From NCBI RefSeq assembly GCF_900112265.1, contig NZ_FOLO01000020.1:21094-85093 (forward strand): a stretch of 64,000 bases of DNA, given 5' to 3'. The notes beneath the pieces are model-generated. The model was not told the origin of the DNA. It made no database searches and worked only from the letters and a program-made list of their open reading frames with translations. The position numbers were made by a program, and so were the translations under genes. Positions 25,408-34,475 of this stretch are shown piece after piece (within the stretch, counting starts at the first letter, position 1; each line of letters begins with the position of its first letter). The DNA comes from Pseudoalteromonas denitrificans DSM 6059 (GTDB taxonomy: Bacteria > Pseudomonadota > Gammaproteobacteria > Enterobacterales > Alteromonadaceae).

Positions 25408-27675
25408 GTGTTTATTAATACATCAAAATTTAAATCAATTTTATTTTATTTGGCCACTATGCTATTTGGTCTTTGTTTATCGGTTTTAGTTTATCTATCA
25501 CTGTCAAAGGTTGAAAAATCAGCTCTGCTTTTAGTTGAAAATGAAATACCCACTTTATCGCAAATAAAAAATGTCGTTGCGATTTTATCGGAACAAGAAC
25601 GTTTACTGTATGAGTATTACGCCAAAGATGAAAATAATGTATATATCAGGCTTCATAATGCAAAAATTAGAGAGTTGGATTTAGAGTTAATACAGTTAAC
25701 AAATAAATTAAACGATCCTAATTTAAAAAAAGCGTTAATAAAGCAAGTACAAAAAATTAAAAAAACGGCATTAGAATTAACAAATAACCTTTCCTCAGAG
25801 CAAACACAATGGCAATTAGCGAGGGAACAACTGGCAAAAATCACTTTAACCAGAGAAGCAGCGATCCCCCATTTAAATCATATTCTGAAAGATTTAAATC
25901 AAAGAGTTGATTTTGGCTATCAAGAGACTAAAAGTGAATTAAATAAAACATCTTGGACTGTAGCCGCCTTTAGCTTAATGCTATTAGTGATCACACTTGT
26001 TGTCGGTCGATATATGAGAGGCTATTTAAATCAAAGCGCAGAGATCACACGATTGGCTCTTTTTCCAATGCGAAATCCAAACCCAATTATTTCACTTGAT
26101 GACGCTGAAAAAATAATTTATGCCAACCCTGCAGCAGAAGATTTATTACTCAGCATATCACGCGAAAAAGGAGAGCTAACGGCACTTTTACCAAAAGACA
26201 TTCACGCTATTATTAAGCTTTTAAAAAAACAAAAGAAACAAATTTTAAAAATCGAACACCACCTAAGTTCAAAAGTTTTATCTTGCGAATTTCATCAACT
26301 TTATGACGTAAATCAAGTAGATGTGCATATTGTTGATATCACAGAACAAAAAAAAGCAGAAGATGAACTTTTTTATCAAGCATTTCATGACTCAATAACG
26401 GGCCTGTATAATTTAAACCAATTAATTAAGTTTTTAGATAGCCATTTTATTGATAGCCCATCTCATCCTTTTAGTATGATGATGATCGAAATTCGAAAAT
26501 TCAATGCATTTATGACATCCCACGGACTAGATGCAGCTAAAGAACTTCAAGTTACCGTAGCAAAAAACTTAGAGTCTTGTTTATCTGAATTTAACTTAAT
26601 GTGCAAAACTCACTTATTTCAACTTAATGAACGCTCTTTTGCTTGTATTATTGATAACGATAATGATCTAGGAAAAATACAGTTTTTGCATGAAAAAATT
26701 GAGCGTTCGGTTAAAGAACCCTTCATGACACTCTGTGGAGAACTTACTATTGAGTTGGATTTTGGCGTTATAGATTATCCAGAACATGGTAAAAGTCCTC
26801 AAGAATTACTTAAAAATGGTCAGGCTGCATTAGAACAAGCCATAAATATAGAACATTCAAGCTTAGTTTATTACTCATATGAATTAGGTGATAAATTAAG
26901 CCGACAAATACAACTCATTGATGCACTAAAATTGAGTATTCAAAACAATAAACTCAATTTACATTATCAACCCCAATTACATCTAAATAGTAAAAAAATC
27001 ATCGGTGCTGAAACTTTATGTCGATGGACATTAGAAAACAAATCCATTTCTCCAGCTGAATTTATTCCATTAGCCGAGCAATCAGGACTAATCATTCCTT
27101 TAGGTAATTGGATTTTAAAAACAGCCTGTTTACAAGCAAAGAATTGGCTAGATCAAGATATAAACTTAGTCATTGCGGTCAATATTTCTCCAAGGCAATT
27201 CAGCCAACCTAACTTTGTTAACTTAGTTAAGGATACTTTAAAGCAAAGCCAGCTTCCGGCAAAAAACCTTGAGCTTGAAATCACAGAAGGTGTATTAATG
27301 CACCAAGAAACAGATACTATTTCAATGTTAGAGCAGCTAAAACAGCTAGGTGTTCAACTGTCAATTGACGATTTTGGCACAGGCTACTCTTCACTTTCTT
27401 ATTTAAAAAAATTCCCTGTGGATAAATTGAAAATTGATCAATCTTTTATATTAGATTCTCACCAATCAAAAGAAGATAGAGATATAGTACAAACCATTGT
27501 GAGTTTAGGTAAAAACTTAGGTTTATCACTCATTGCTGAGGGGGTCGAAAACCAACAACATCAAGATTTTTTAATGAAAATGGACTGCGATGAAATTCAA
27601 GGTTATTTTTTTAGTAGACCTTTACCCGCGAAGCAATTTACGCATTTTTACAACCAACATCTTGGTAAAGTTTAA
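25408..27675 (+). CDS. Membrane GGDEF(degenerate)-EAL protein, probable c-di-GMP phosphodiesterase
   Basis: 755 residues from a GTG start (GAAGG 7 bp upstream). TM1 (about 10-32), an extracytoplasmic helical sensor (about 33-185), TM2 (about 187-207), a PAS-like segment (about 215-315), a GGDEF-like domain (about 325-480) in which the catalytic GGDEF is replaced by LNERSF, so it cannot be a cyclase, and an EAL domain (about 495-750). The EAL domain keeps AETLCRW (EAL becomes ETL, commonly active), LEITEGVLM, SIDDFGTGYSSLSYLKKFPVD and EGVEN. It probably degrades cyclic-di-GMP, with the degenerate GGDEF as a GTP- or dimerisation-controlled regulatory domain (inference). Confidence 0.9.
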   Translation: MFINTSKFKSILFYLATMLFGLCLSVLVYLSLSKVEKSALLLVENEIPTLSQIKNVVAILSEQERLLYEYYAKDENNVYIRLHNAKIRELDLELIQLTNKLNDPNLKKALIKQVQKIKKTALELTNNLSSEQTQWQLAREQLAKITLTREAAIPHLNHILKDLNQRVDFGYQETKSELNKTSWTVAAFSLMLLVITLVVGRYMRGYLNQSAEITRLALFPMRNPNPIISLDDAEKIIYANPAAEDLLLSISREKGELTALLPKDIHAIIKLLKKQKKQILKIEHHLSSKVLSCEFHQLYDVNQVDVHIVDITEQKKAEDELFYQAFHDSITGLYNLNQLIKFLDSHFIDSPSHPFSMMMIEIRKFNAFMTSHGLDAAKELQVTVAKNLESCLSEFNLMCKTHLFQLNERSFACIIDNDNDLGKIQFLHEKIERSVKEPFMTLCGELTIELDFGVIDYPEHGKSPQELLKNGQAALEQAINIEHSSLVYYSYELGDKLSRQIQLIDALKLSIQNNKLNLHYQPQLHLNSKKIIGAETLCRWTLENKSISPAEFIPLAEQSGLIIPLGNWILKTACLQAKNWLDQDINLVIAVNISPRQFSQPNFVNLVKDTLKQSQLPAKNLELEITEGVLMHQETDTISMLEQLKQLGVQLSIDDFGTGYSSLSYLKKFPVDKLKIDQSFILDSHQSKEDRDIVQTIVSLGKNLGLSLIAEGVENQQHQDFLMKMDCDEIQGYFFSRPLPAKQFTHFYNQHLGKV

Positions 27676-27695
27676 ATTTATTTTTTTCAATTCAT

Positions 27696-27736
27696 AAAAA
27701 AACAGCTTGATATCTTTAAATATCAAGCTGTTTTAT
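27696..27736. terminator. Bidirectional terminator between GGDEF-EAL gene and rplS
   Basis: 14-bp stem AAAACAGCTTGATA / TATCAAGCTGTTTT with 8-base loop, T-rich on both strands; serves the convergent EAL gene and the rpsP-rplS operon. Confidence 0.9.
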
Positions 27737-27763
27737 TTTATAATCTGTACTACAGTACGAAAA

Positions 27764-28132
27764 TTATGACCTTTTAGTCAATTTTTCTTTAATACGTGCA
27801 GACTTACCAGAACGCTCACGTAAGTAGTAAAGTTTCGCACGACGAACTGCACCACGACGTTTAACTTCAATGCTATTTACTTGATGAGAGTGAGTTTGGA
27901 AAACACGTTCTACGCCTTCACCATTCGAGATTTTACGAACTGTAAATGCAGAATGAAGACCACGGTTACGCACAGCGATAACTACACCTTCAAAAGCCTG
28001 TAGACGCTCTTTCTCACCTTCTTTAACACGTACTTTAACTACAACTGTGTCACCAGGACCAAATGCAGGTACGTCTTGCTTAAGCTGTTCAGCTTCAAGC
28101 GCTTGAATTATGTTTTGATTAACTTTTGACAT
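27764..28132 (-). CDS. rplS: 50S ribosomal protein L19
   Basis: 122 residues, full length. Recognised by [22 protein letters not shown], the L19 motif [18 protein letters not shown] and [15 protein letters not shown] at the C-terminus. It sits at the 30S-50S interface. Last gene of the rpsP-rimM-trmD-rplS operon, 20 bp after trmD, and closed by the hairpin terminator. Confidence 0.98.
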   Translation of the reverse strand: MSKVNQNIIQALEAEQLKQDVPAFGPGDTVVVKVRVKEGEKERLQAFEGVVIAVRNRGLHSAFTVRKISNGEGVERVFQTHSHQVNSIEVKRRGAVRRAKLYYLRERSGKSARIKEKLTKRS

Positions 28133-28152
28133 TATTTTCTCATTTTCTAGTA

Positions 28153-28929
28153 TTAACTGTCATCTGCCACAAACTCAGTATTATGTTGCTGAAATTCAGC
28201 TAATAATTGAGTTTGCTCCTCAGTCAGAGCTAGTTTATTCAACAAGTCTGGACGTCTTAACCAAGTTCTACCTAATGACTGCTGTAAGCGCCATTTAGCA
28301 ATTTTTTGGTGATCCCCACTAAGTAATATAGCTGGAACTTGCTTACCATCCAAAATTTCAGGTCGAGTATAGTGTGGGCAATCCAATAGACCATCCGAAA
28401 ATGAATCTTGTTCTGCCGATTGGTTATGACCCAATACACCAGGCACTAATCTTGCTACTGCATCAATTAATGTCATGGCTGGTAACTCACCACCACTCAA
28501 TATAAAATCACCTACTGACCATTCTTCATCAATATGAGATTCTATAATTCGTTCATCTATACCTTCATAACGACCAGCAACTAAAATCAACTTTTTGTGT
28601 TTTGCCAGTTCAGCAGCACCTTGTTGATCTAGTTTTCGCCCTTGAGGTGACAGGTAAATTACTTTTGCACCATTTCCTGCTGCATCTTTTGCATCGGTAA
28701 TAGCTTTTTTGAGCGGTTCTACCATCATTAACATACCTGGTCCGCCACCATAGGGACGGTCATCTACGGTTCTATGCTTATCTAAAGCATAATCCCGAGG
28801 ATTCCAACTATTAAAGCTAATAATGCCATTTTTAACCGCTCGACCAGTAACGCCTTGCTCAGTGATTGAATTAAACATTTCAGGGAAAAGACTTATCACC
28901 CCAACCCAAAGTTCAGATTCAGTACTCAT
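28153..28929 (-). CDS. trmD: tRNA (guanine-N1)-methyltransferase
   Basis: 258 residues, SPOUT-class enzyme that methylates G37 of tRNAs reading CNN codons, preventing +1 frameshifts. Visible knot and AdoMet residues: [48 protein letters not shown]. The C-terminal domain carries [10 protein letters not shown]. Its ATG overlaps the rimM stop by one base (TAATG), giving translational coupling. Confidence 0.98.
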   Translation of the reverse strand: MSTESELWVGVISLFPEMFNSITEQGVTGRAVKNGIISFNSWNPRDYALDKHRTVDDRPYGGGPGMLMMVEPLKKAITDAKDAAGNGAKVIYLSPQGRKLDQQGAAELAKHKKLILVAGRYEGIDERIIESHIDEEWSVGDFILSGGELPAMTLIDAVARLVPGVLGHNQSAEQDSFSDGLLDCPHYTRPEILDGKQVPAILLSGDHQKIAKWRLQQSLGRTWLRRPDLLNKLALTEEQTQLLAEFQQHNTEFVADDS

Positions 28930-29453
28930 TAAAAGCTTGGATCCCAGTCAACCGTAATTTCTTTTGCATCTAAATTTACATTTTGAATAACTGAATCAGT
29001 CAAAAATGGTAATAAACGCTCAGATTTTCCAAATCCATCATTGTTGTTAGCTTTAACAACTAAAACATCATTAGAACCTGTTTCCATCAAATCATCGACC
29101 TTGCCTAAGCTATAACCTTTATTAGTTACAACTGACATGCCAATGAGGTCTCGCCAATAGAACTCACCTTGTGGAAGTTCTGGTATCTGCGACTGCTCAA
29201 CAGTGATTTCACCATGGGTATAAGCCATCGCTTCATCTCTGTCGTTAATATGTGCAAATTTGGCTATAAAGCCTTTTCCGCTGCGACGCCAGTCTGCAAC
29301 CTCAAAGGTCTCCAAATTACCTTGTTGATTAATCAGCCAGGGGCTGAAATCAAAGATCCCTTCAGGATCATCAGTAAATGAATGCACCTTAAGCCAGCCT
29401 TTTATGCCGTGAGGGGCACCAAGCTTACCTACAACAATAGAATCTTGACTCAT
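28929..29453 (-). CDS. rimM: Ribosome maturation factor RimM
   Basis: 174 residues: N-terminal RimM barrel (about 5-90; [21 protein letters not shown]) and C-terminal PRC-barrel (about 95-170; [27 protein letters not shown]). It binds S19 and helps assemble the 30S head. Located 17 bp after rpsP in the standard operon. Confidence 0.98.
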   Translation of the reverse strand: MSQDSIVVGKLGAPHGIKGWLKVHSFTDDPEGIFDFSPWLINQQGNLETFEVADWRRSGKGFIAKFAHINDRDEAMAYTHGEITVEQSQIPELPQGEFYWRDLIGMSVVTNKGYSLGKVDDLMETGSNDVLVVKANNNDGFGKSERLLPFLTDSVIQNVNLDAKEITVDWDPSF

Positions 29454-29470
29454 GGTCTCACTTACACCTA

Positions 29471-29719
29471 TTAAGCCGCTTTACGAGCGTCTTTAACTAA
29501 TTTATTAACGCGATCTGAAAGTGATGCGCCTTGACTTACCCAGTGATCAACACGAGATAAATCTAAACGAACTTTTTCTTCTTGGCCACGAGCTAGCGGG
29601 TTAAAGAAACCTACTTTCTCAATGAAACGACCGTCACGTGAGCAACGGCTGTCCGCTACTACTACTTGATAAAATGGACGCTTCTTAGCACCGCCACGTT
29701 GTAAACGAATAGTTACCAT
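29471..29719 (-). CDS. rpsP: 30S ribosomal protein S16
   Basis: 82 residues, complete. [21 protein letters not shown] at the N-terminus and [14 protein letters not shown] are diagnostic. First gene of the operon, with a good sigma-70 promoter about 100 bp upstream. Confidence 0.98.
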   Translation of the reverse strand: MVTIRLQRGGAKKRPFYQVVVADSRCSRDGRFIEKVGFFNPLARGQEEKVRLDLSRVDHWVSQGASLSDRVNKLVKDARKAA

Positions 29720-29824
29720 ATCGTTTTCTACCTATAATTTAATGTTTTTGATTACTTTCTAACATACTTCCTATTCTCACTTATCTTCCTAGTAGAAAAA
29801 GACAAGTTCAGATGAAGCTCGCGA

Positions 29825-29852
29825 ATTGTACTTATTTGATATAAAAATGCAA
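29825..29852 (-). promoter_or_regulatory. Probable sigma-70 promoter of the rpsP operon
   Basis: On the minus strand TTGCAT - 16 bp - TACAAT, followed by a GC-rich CGCGAG discriminator just before the predicted start of transcription (about 29818). GC-rich discriminators are typical of stringently controlled ribosomal-protein promoters. Confidence 0.6.
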
Positions 29853-29875
29853 GTTAAACTTAAGTTTTAAGTTAC

Positions 29876-29911
29876 AAAAAAAGCCGATTAGTAAATTTTA
29901 CAGATCGGCCT
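29876..29911 (-). terminator. Terminator after ffh
   Basis: GCCGAT...ATCGGC outer stem with inner GTAAA/TTTAC pairing, followed on the minus strand by seven Ts. It separates ffh from the rpsP operon promoter. Confidence 0.8.
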
Positions 29912-29939
29912 ATTTATAAAATGATATAAAGACGAGAAG

Positions 29940-31322
29940 TTAAAGTTTAGGACCTCCCATACCGCCCATCATGCCAGGTGGTAACATGTTTTTCATGCCT
30001 CGCATCATCTTCATCATTCCACCCTTACCTTTCATTTTTTTCATCATTTTTTGCATTTGAGTGAATTGTTTTAAGAGTTTATTTATTTCTTGCACTGACG
30101 TACCCGAACCTGCAGCAATACGTTTTTTACGAGAGCCTTTTATAATCTCAGGTCTTATACGTTCTTTCATCGTCATGGAGCTAATAATTGCCTCCATTTG
30201 CGTAAAGGTTTTATCACCCATCTGATCTTTTGCTGCATCTGGAAGGTTTGCCATTCCTGGCATTTTTTCCAACATAGACATCATTCCGCCCATGTTTTTC
30301 ATTTGCTTCAGTTGATCCGCAAAATCCTCTAAAGTAAAACCATTGCCTTTTAATACTTTGCTAGCAACTTTAGCAGCTTGCTCTTTATCAACTTTCATTT
30401 CGACTTGTTCAATCAATGAAAGTACATCACCCATACCTAAAATACGCGAAGCAATACGATCTGGATGGAAAGGTTCCAAGGCGTCAACTTTCTCACCTGA
30501 ACCAATAAATTTAATTGGTTTACCCGTGATATGACGAATTGATAAAGCGGCACCACCTCTGGCGTCACCATCAGTTTTAGTTAATACAACACCCGTTAGT
30601 GGCAAAGCATCACCAAACGCTTTTGCTGTATTGGCTGCATCTTGACCTGTCATAGCATCAACAACAAACAAAGTTTCAACCGGATTTACAGCACTATGTA
30701 GTGCTTTAATTTCGTCCATCATGTCAGTATCAACATGTAAACGCCCAGCGGTATCAAGAATAACGACATCTATAAATTTACGTTTTGCATGTTCGATTGC
30801 ATTATTAGCAATATTAACAGGGTTTTGAGAGATATCACTTGGGAAAAATTCAGCAGATACTTCACCAGACAAAGTTTCAAGTTGTTTTATTGCTGCTGGA
30901 CGATAAACATCGGCACTGACGAGTAATACAGACTTTTTCTTACGTTCAATTAAAAATTTTGCTAATTTAGCCGCACTGGTTGTTTTACCCGCACCTTGTA
31001 AACCAGCCATCATTACAACCGCGGGAGGTTGTGCATTCAAGTTTAGCTCTTCATTTGCTTCACCCATGGCTTTTTCTAGTTCTTCTTGAACTATTTTTAC
31101 AAATACTTGCCCAGGTGTAAGGCTTTTTGTAACTTCAATTCCAACAGCACGCTCTTTAACTGTTTTAACAAAATCACGAACAACTGGTAAAGCAACATCA
31201 GCTTCTAATAAGGCCATACGTACTTCACGCAAAGTCTCTTTTATATTGTCTTCGGTGAGTCGACCTCGGCCCCTAATATTGTTTAAGGTTTTACCCAATC
31301 GTTCCTGTAAGTTTTCAAACAT
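29940..31322 (-). CDS. ffh: Signal recognition particle protein Ffh (SRP54)
   Basis: 460 residues from the ATG at 31322 (MFENLQERLGKTLNNIRGRG), which aligns with other Ffh proteins; an in-frame TTG 18 bp upstream is disregarded. N and G domains: G1 GLQGAGKTTSAAKLA, DTAGRLHVD, TKTDGDARGGAAL. The C-terminal methionine-rich M domain (about 330-450; many Met in FTQMQKMMKKMKGKGGMM) binds signal sequences and 4.5S RNA. Delivers inner-membrane proteins to FtsY. Divergent from ypjD, as in E. coli. Confidence 0.98.
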   Translation of the reverse strand: MFENLQERLGKTLNNIRGRGRLTEDNIKETLREVRMALLEADVALPVVRDFVKTVKERAVGIEVTKSLTPGQVFVKIVQEELEKAMGEANEELNLNAQPPAVVMMAGLQGAGKTTSAAKLAKFLIERKKKSVLLVSADVYRPAAIKQLETLSGEVSAEFFPSDISQNPVNIANNAIEHAKRKFIDVVILDTAGRLHVDTDMMDEIKALHSAVNPVETLFVVDAMTGQDAANTAKAFGDALPLTGVVLTKTDGDARGGAALSIRHITGKPIKFIGSGEKVDALEPFHPDRIASRILGMGDVLSLIEQVEMKVDKEQAAKVASKVLKGNGFTLEDFADQLKQMKNMGGMMSMLEKMPGMANLPDAAKDQMGDKTFTQMEAIISSMTMKERIRPEIIKGSRKKRIAAGSGTSVQEINKLLKQFTQMQKMMKKMKGKGGMMKMMRGMKNMLPPGMMGGMGGPKL

Positions 31323-31538
31323 TAAAAATCGTCCGTACAAAATTGTAAATAATTTCGATTATACCTTAGTTAACCCAGCATAAAACAGAGCTTTGAGTAA
31401 ATATATCTCAATATATTCAATAAATGTATTCAGTCTTATTTGTTTATATTCGTCATGAGCTCTATGAAATTCCTTCGGGTTAAAATACAATAACCTCATA
31501 ATATTCTTAATTATCGGGCTTTGCCCATTGGTATAAGT

Positions 31539-32345
31539 ATGCTTGTTAATAGTTTAACTTTTATTGCCTTTTTCTTTTATACCCTGGCAAGTGGCCATGT
31601 TGTAGCACGTTTATTTCATAAAAATGGTCCAAATAAAAAACTCACTCTTTTGCTTAGCACAGCTGCAATTTTATTACATATGGCACTACTCGTTAATTTA
31701 GTTTTCACTGAAAGCGGTCAAGATTTAAGTCTTGTGAATATTTCATTATTAATTTGCTGGATAATTGTTGTTTCAATAACAACCGTCTCTTTACGTTTTC
31801 CTGCAACACTTTTACTTCCCGTTGTTTACGGTTTTGCTGCTTTACTTCTAATTGTAAGTTTATTTCTACCACATCAGATTATTTTAAAATCAATAAATGT
31901 AAATATTGCTTTGCTATCGCATATTTCACTTTCATTTTTAGCCTATTGTGTTTTAATTATTGCAACTTTATATGCAGTTCAATTTTACTTTATAAACAAA
32001 CGGTTAAAACAAAAAGACTTATCAATTGCTTATAGCCACTTACCGCCTCTTATGGTTGTTGAGAAGCAGCTTTACCAGCTTGTAACTGTTGGCACAGGGC
32101 TATTAACATTGGCACTCATAGCTGGTTTTATTTTTTTAGAAAATATGTTCAGTAATGAGTTTATCCATAAAACTATCTTATCCCTTATCGCATGGGCTAT
32201 TTTCTGCACAATAACTTGGGGCCATAAATACCGAGGTTGGCGTGGAAAAAGCAGTATTTTAATGACGATGTTTGCTGCTTTTTTATTAACTATGGCCTAC
32301 TTTGGCAGCCGTTTTGTAAAAGAAGTACTTTTGAATCAATTTTAG
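31539..32345 (+). CDS. ypjD: YpjD-like inner membrane protein (cytochrome c assembly/CcsA family)
   Basis: About 268 residues from the ATG at 31539 (an in-frame TTG at 31521 would add six residues; neither has a clear Shine-Dalgarno). Eight predicted membrane helices with the CcsA/CcmC-like HISLSFLAYCVLIIATLYAVQF segment and, near the C-terminus, WGHKYRGWRGK, close to the WGWDPKE-type tryptophan-rich motif position. It is related to haem-handling proteins, but YpjD itself has no proven function. Adjacent to ffh and to the CorB-like gene, the same order as in E. coli. Confidence 0.85.
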   Translation: MLVNSLTFIAFFFYTLASGHVVARLFHKNGPNKKLTLLLSTAAILLHMALLVNLVFTESGQDLSLVNISLLICWIIVVSITTVSLRFPATLLLPVVYGFAALLLIVSLFLPHQIILKSINVNIALLSHISLSFLAYCVLIIATLYAVQFYFINKRLKQKDLSIAYSHLPPLMVVEKQLYQLVTVGTGLLTLALIAGFIFLENMFSNEFIHKTILSLIAWAIFCTITWGHKYRGWRGKSSILMTMFAAFLLTMAYFGSRFVKEVLLNQF

Positions 32346-32409
32346 CTTGACTATATTACTAAGCTAAGACTTAATAACGTTTCTATTTTAAATTTAAGGA
32401 TCCCATTAG

Positions 32410-33675
32410 TTGGACGCCATATCGACCAGTACTTTGTTCATTACACTGGCAATTTTAGTACTAATTTCAGGTTATTTTTCTGGTTCTGAAACTGGATTAA
32501 TGTCACTTAATCGTTATAGATTACGCCACTTAGAAAAGCAAAGCCATAAAGGGGCTAAACGCGTTAGTAAGCTTTTAGAACGCCCTGATCGCCTCATTGG
32601 ATTAATTTTAATAGGGAACAACCTTGTTAACATAGCCGCATCTGCAGTCGCCACAATCATAGGCATGCGATTATTTGGTGATGTTGGTATTGCTATTGCA
32701 ACTTTTGTTTTGACTTTTGTGATCCTAATTTTTTCTGAAGTCACACCTAAAACACTCGCAGCTTTACACCCTGAAAAAGTTGCATTTCCAAGCTCAGTTA
32801 TTTTGAATATTTTATTAAAAATATTATTTCCTGTTGTTATTGCTGTCAATTGGATCACAAATGGATTACTTAAATTATTTGGCATTAGTGCCGATAAAAT
32901 TGAGCAACATAGTCTGAGTAAAGAAGAGTTAAAAACCGTTGTAAATGAGTCCGGCGCTTTATTACCTGAACGGCATCAAAATATGCTGGTTTCTATTTTA
33001 GATTTAGAACAGGTAAAAGTTGAAGATATCATGATCCCAAGAAATGAAATTGCGGGAATAGATATAAATGATGATTTCAAGATTATTTTAAAACTACTGT
33101 CACATGCACAACATACCCGAGTTTTATTATATAGAGATCAGATAGATGACGTAGTTGGTTTCATACACTCAAGAGACGCATTAAGGTTATTAACTAAAGA
33201 ACAGTTCACCAAAGCTTCACTCCTACGTGCGGTAAGAGAGATTTATTATGTTCCTGAAGGTACATCATTAAATACTCAGTTATTCAAATTTCAACAAAGT
33301 AAAGAACGCATAGGATTAGTTGTTGATGAGTACGGTGATATTCAAGGCTTAGTTACCTTAGATGATATTTTGGAAGAAGTCGTTGGTGATTTCACGACTA
33401 CCATGACACGAACTCCAAGTGAAGAAATACACCCACAAAAAGATGGCACTTATATCGTAGATGGCAGCGCTAATATCAGAGATTTAAATAAAGAAATGGA
33501 TTGGAGTTTTCCAATTGATGGCCCAAAAACATTAAGTGGCTTAATTGTAGAGTATTTAGAAGAGATCCCTGAAGCAAATGTTAGCATTCGTTTATCTGGT
33601 TACCCAATTGAAATAATTGAAGTAAAAGAAAATACGGTAAAACGCGCCAGGATTTTACCAGAGCTTAAAGGTTAA
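32410..33675 (+). CDS. CorB/YfjD-type membrane protein (DUF21 - CBS - CorC_HlyC)
   Basis: 421 residues. DUF21/CNNM membrane domain with four helices (about 1-180; SGYFSGSETGLMSLNRYRLRHLE motif near the start), a Bateman module of two CBS domains (about 195-325; MIPRNEIAGIDI, GLVTLDDILEEVVGDF) and a C-terminal CorC_HlyC domain (about 335-415). CNNM/CorB proteins are proposed Mg2+/Na+ exchangers or regulators of magnesium efflux. Start TTG, with AAGGA 9 bp upstream; no ATG precedes the conserved N-terminal helix. Forms a unit with ypjD (64-bp gap) as in E. coli ypjD-yfjD. Confidence 0.92.
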   Translation: MDAISTSTLFITLAILVLISGYFSGSETGLMSLNRYRLRHLEKQSHKGAKRVSKLLERPDRLIGLILIGNNLVNIAASAVATIIGMRLFGDVGIAIATFVLTFVILIFSEVTPKTLAALHPEKVAFPSSVILNILLKILFPVVIAVNWITNGLLKLFGISADKIEQHSLSKEELKTVVNESGALLPERHQNMLVSILDLEQVKVEDIMIPRNEIAGIDINDDFKIILKLLSHAQHTRVLLYRDQIDDVVGFIHSRDALRLLTKEQFTKASLLRAVREIYYVPEGTSLNTQLFKFQQSKERIGLVVDEYGDIQGLVTLDDILEEVVGDFTTTMTRTPSEEIHPQKDGTYIVDGSANIRDLNKEMDWSFPIDGPKTLSGLIVEYLEEIPEANVSIRLSGYPIEIIEVKENTVKRARILPELKG

Positions 33676-33685
33676 TTTACGATTA

Positions 33686-33718
33686 AAAAAGGCTGAGTAG
33701 TATATTCAGCCTTATTTT
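33686..33718. terminator. Bidirectional terminator after corB-like gene
   Basis: AAAGGCTGA...TCAGCCTT stem with T-runs on both strands, between convergent genes. Confidence 0.85.
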
Positions 33719-33740
33719 AATATGACCAGTCCTAAATAAG

Positions 33741-34364
33741 TTAACCAAAGAAAAATCGACTAAACCAGCCTCTGTCTAACTCATCTTCACATCGCTTAAG
33801 TTGTGCGCCATATTTACTTGCACGGTGTTTTACTTTATTAGATACAGCCATGAGCCATTTTTTCTTTTTATAACTACCCCTACGGTAGCCACCCCAGCCT
33901 TCATGATAATTAAGGTATTGCGCATAAGCATTCCATTTAGATACGCCATTAATACGATGTGTTTGATATACAAACCAACCCATAAAGTCTATCGCATCAT
34001 CAAAGTCATCACGATCCGCACCGGTATTGCCCGTTTTTTTAATATAATCGTCCCATGTCATCGTTTTAGCTTGAGAAAAGCCATAAGCTGAACTTGCTCT
34101 TCCCGTAGGGATAAAACCTAAGAAATATTCCATTGGAGGTTGTGCATCATGCTTAAAAGAGCTCTCTTGATACATCATGCTCATAAGAACGTGTTTAGGT
34201 GCTCCCCATTTTTCTTGAGAATCTTTTGAAGCAAAATACCAATCTCGCTTTTCGGTAAAGATATCACAAATATTATTTGGATTGTCTGGGGGCGCAGAAG
34301 CACATCCAGTCAAAATAACAGAAGTTGAGAGTAATAAAGTAGGTAAAATTAATTTATTTTTCAT
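33741..34364 (-). CDS. SLT-domain lipoprotein, probable lytic transglycosylase
   Basis: 207 residues. Signal peptide with lipobox LTGC (Cys21). The SLT fold follows: MMYQESSFKHDA with the presumed catalytic Glu, SAYGFSQA (standard GxxQ/GYAQ-like motif), and AQYLNYHEGWGGYRRG (the YN...G motif). Enzymes of this type cleave glycan strands with anhydro-muramic ends. The C-terminus ends in RGWFSRFFFG. Family transglycosylase SLT lipoproteins like this are common in marine gammaproteobacteria; a specific role is not known. Confidence 0.9.
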   Translation of the reverse strand: MKNKLILPTLLLSTSVILTGCASAPPDNPNNICDIFTEKRDWYFASKDSQEKWGAPKHVLMSMMYQESSFKHDAQPPMEYFLGFIPTGRASSAYGFSQAKTMTWDDYIKKTGNTGADRDDFDDAIDFMGWFVYQTHRINGVSKWNAYAQYLNYHEGWGGYRRGSYKKKKWLMAVSNKVKHRASKYGAQLKRCEDELDRGWFSRFFFG

Positions 34365-34443
34365 TTTATTTAATTTATTTTGAACTTATTTAAAAGCCCT
34401 ATGTCTGACCTTATGAACATTGTTTCATCCCTGAAAGTTATTT

Positions 34444-34475
34444 AACGCAGCCATTTTTGTCGCTGCGTTTTTTTT
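34444..34475 (+). terminator. Strong rho-independent terminator on the plus strand beside gshA
   Basis: AACGCAGC / GCTGCGTT stem, 10-base loop, then eight Ts (34468-34475). The T-run is on the plus strand although both flanking genes are on the minus strand; on the minus strand the hairpin lies just after the gshA stop but is followed only by TTAAATAAC. It may serve gshA weakly, or close an unannotated plus-strand RNA (see findings). Confidence 0.75.
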
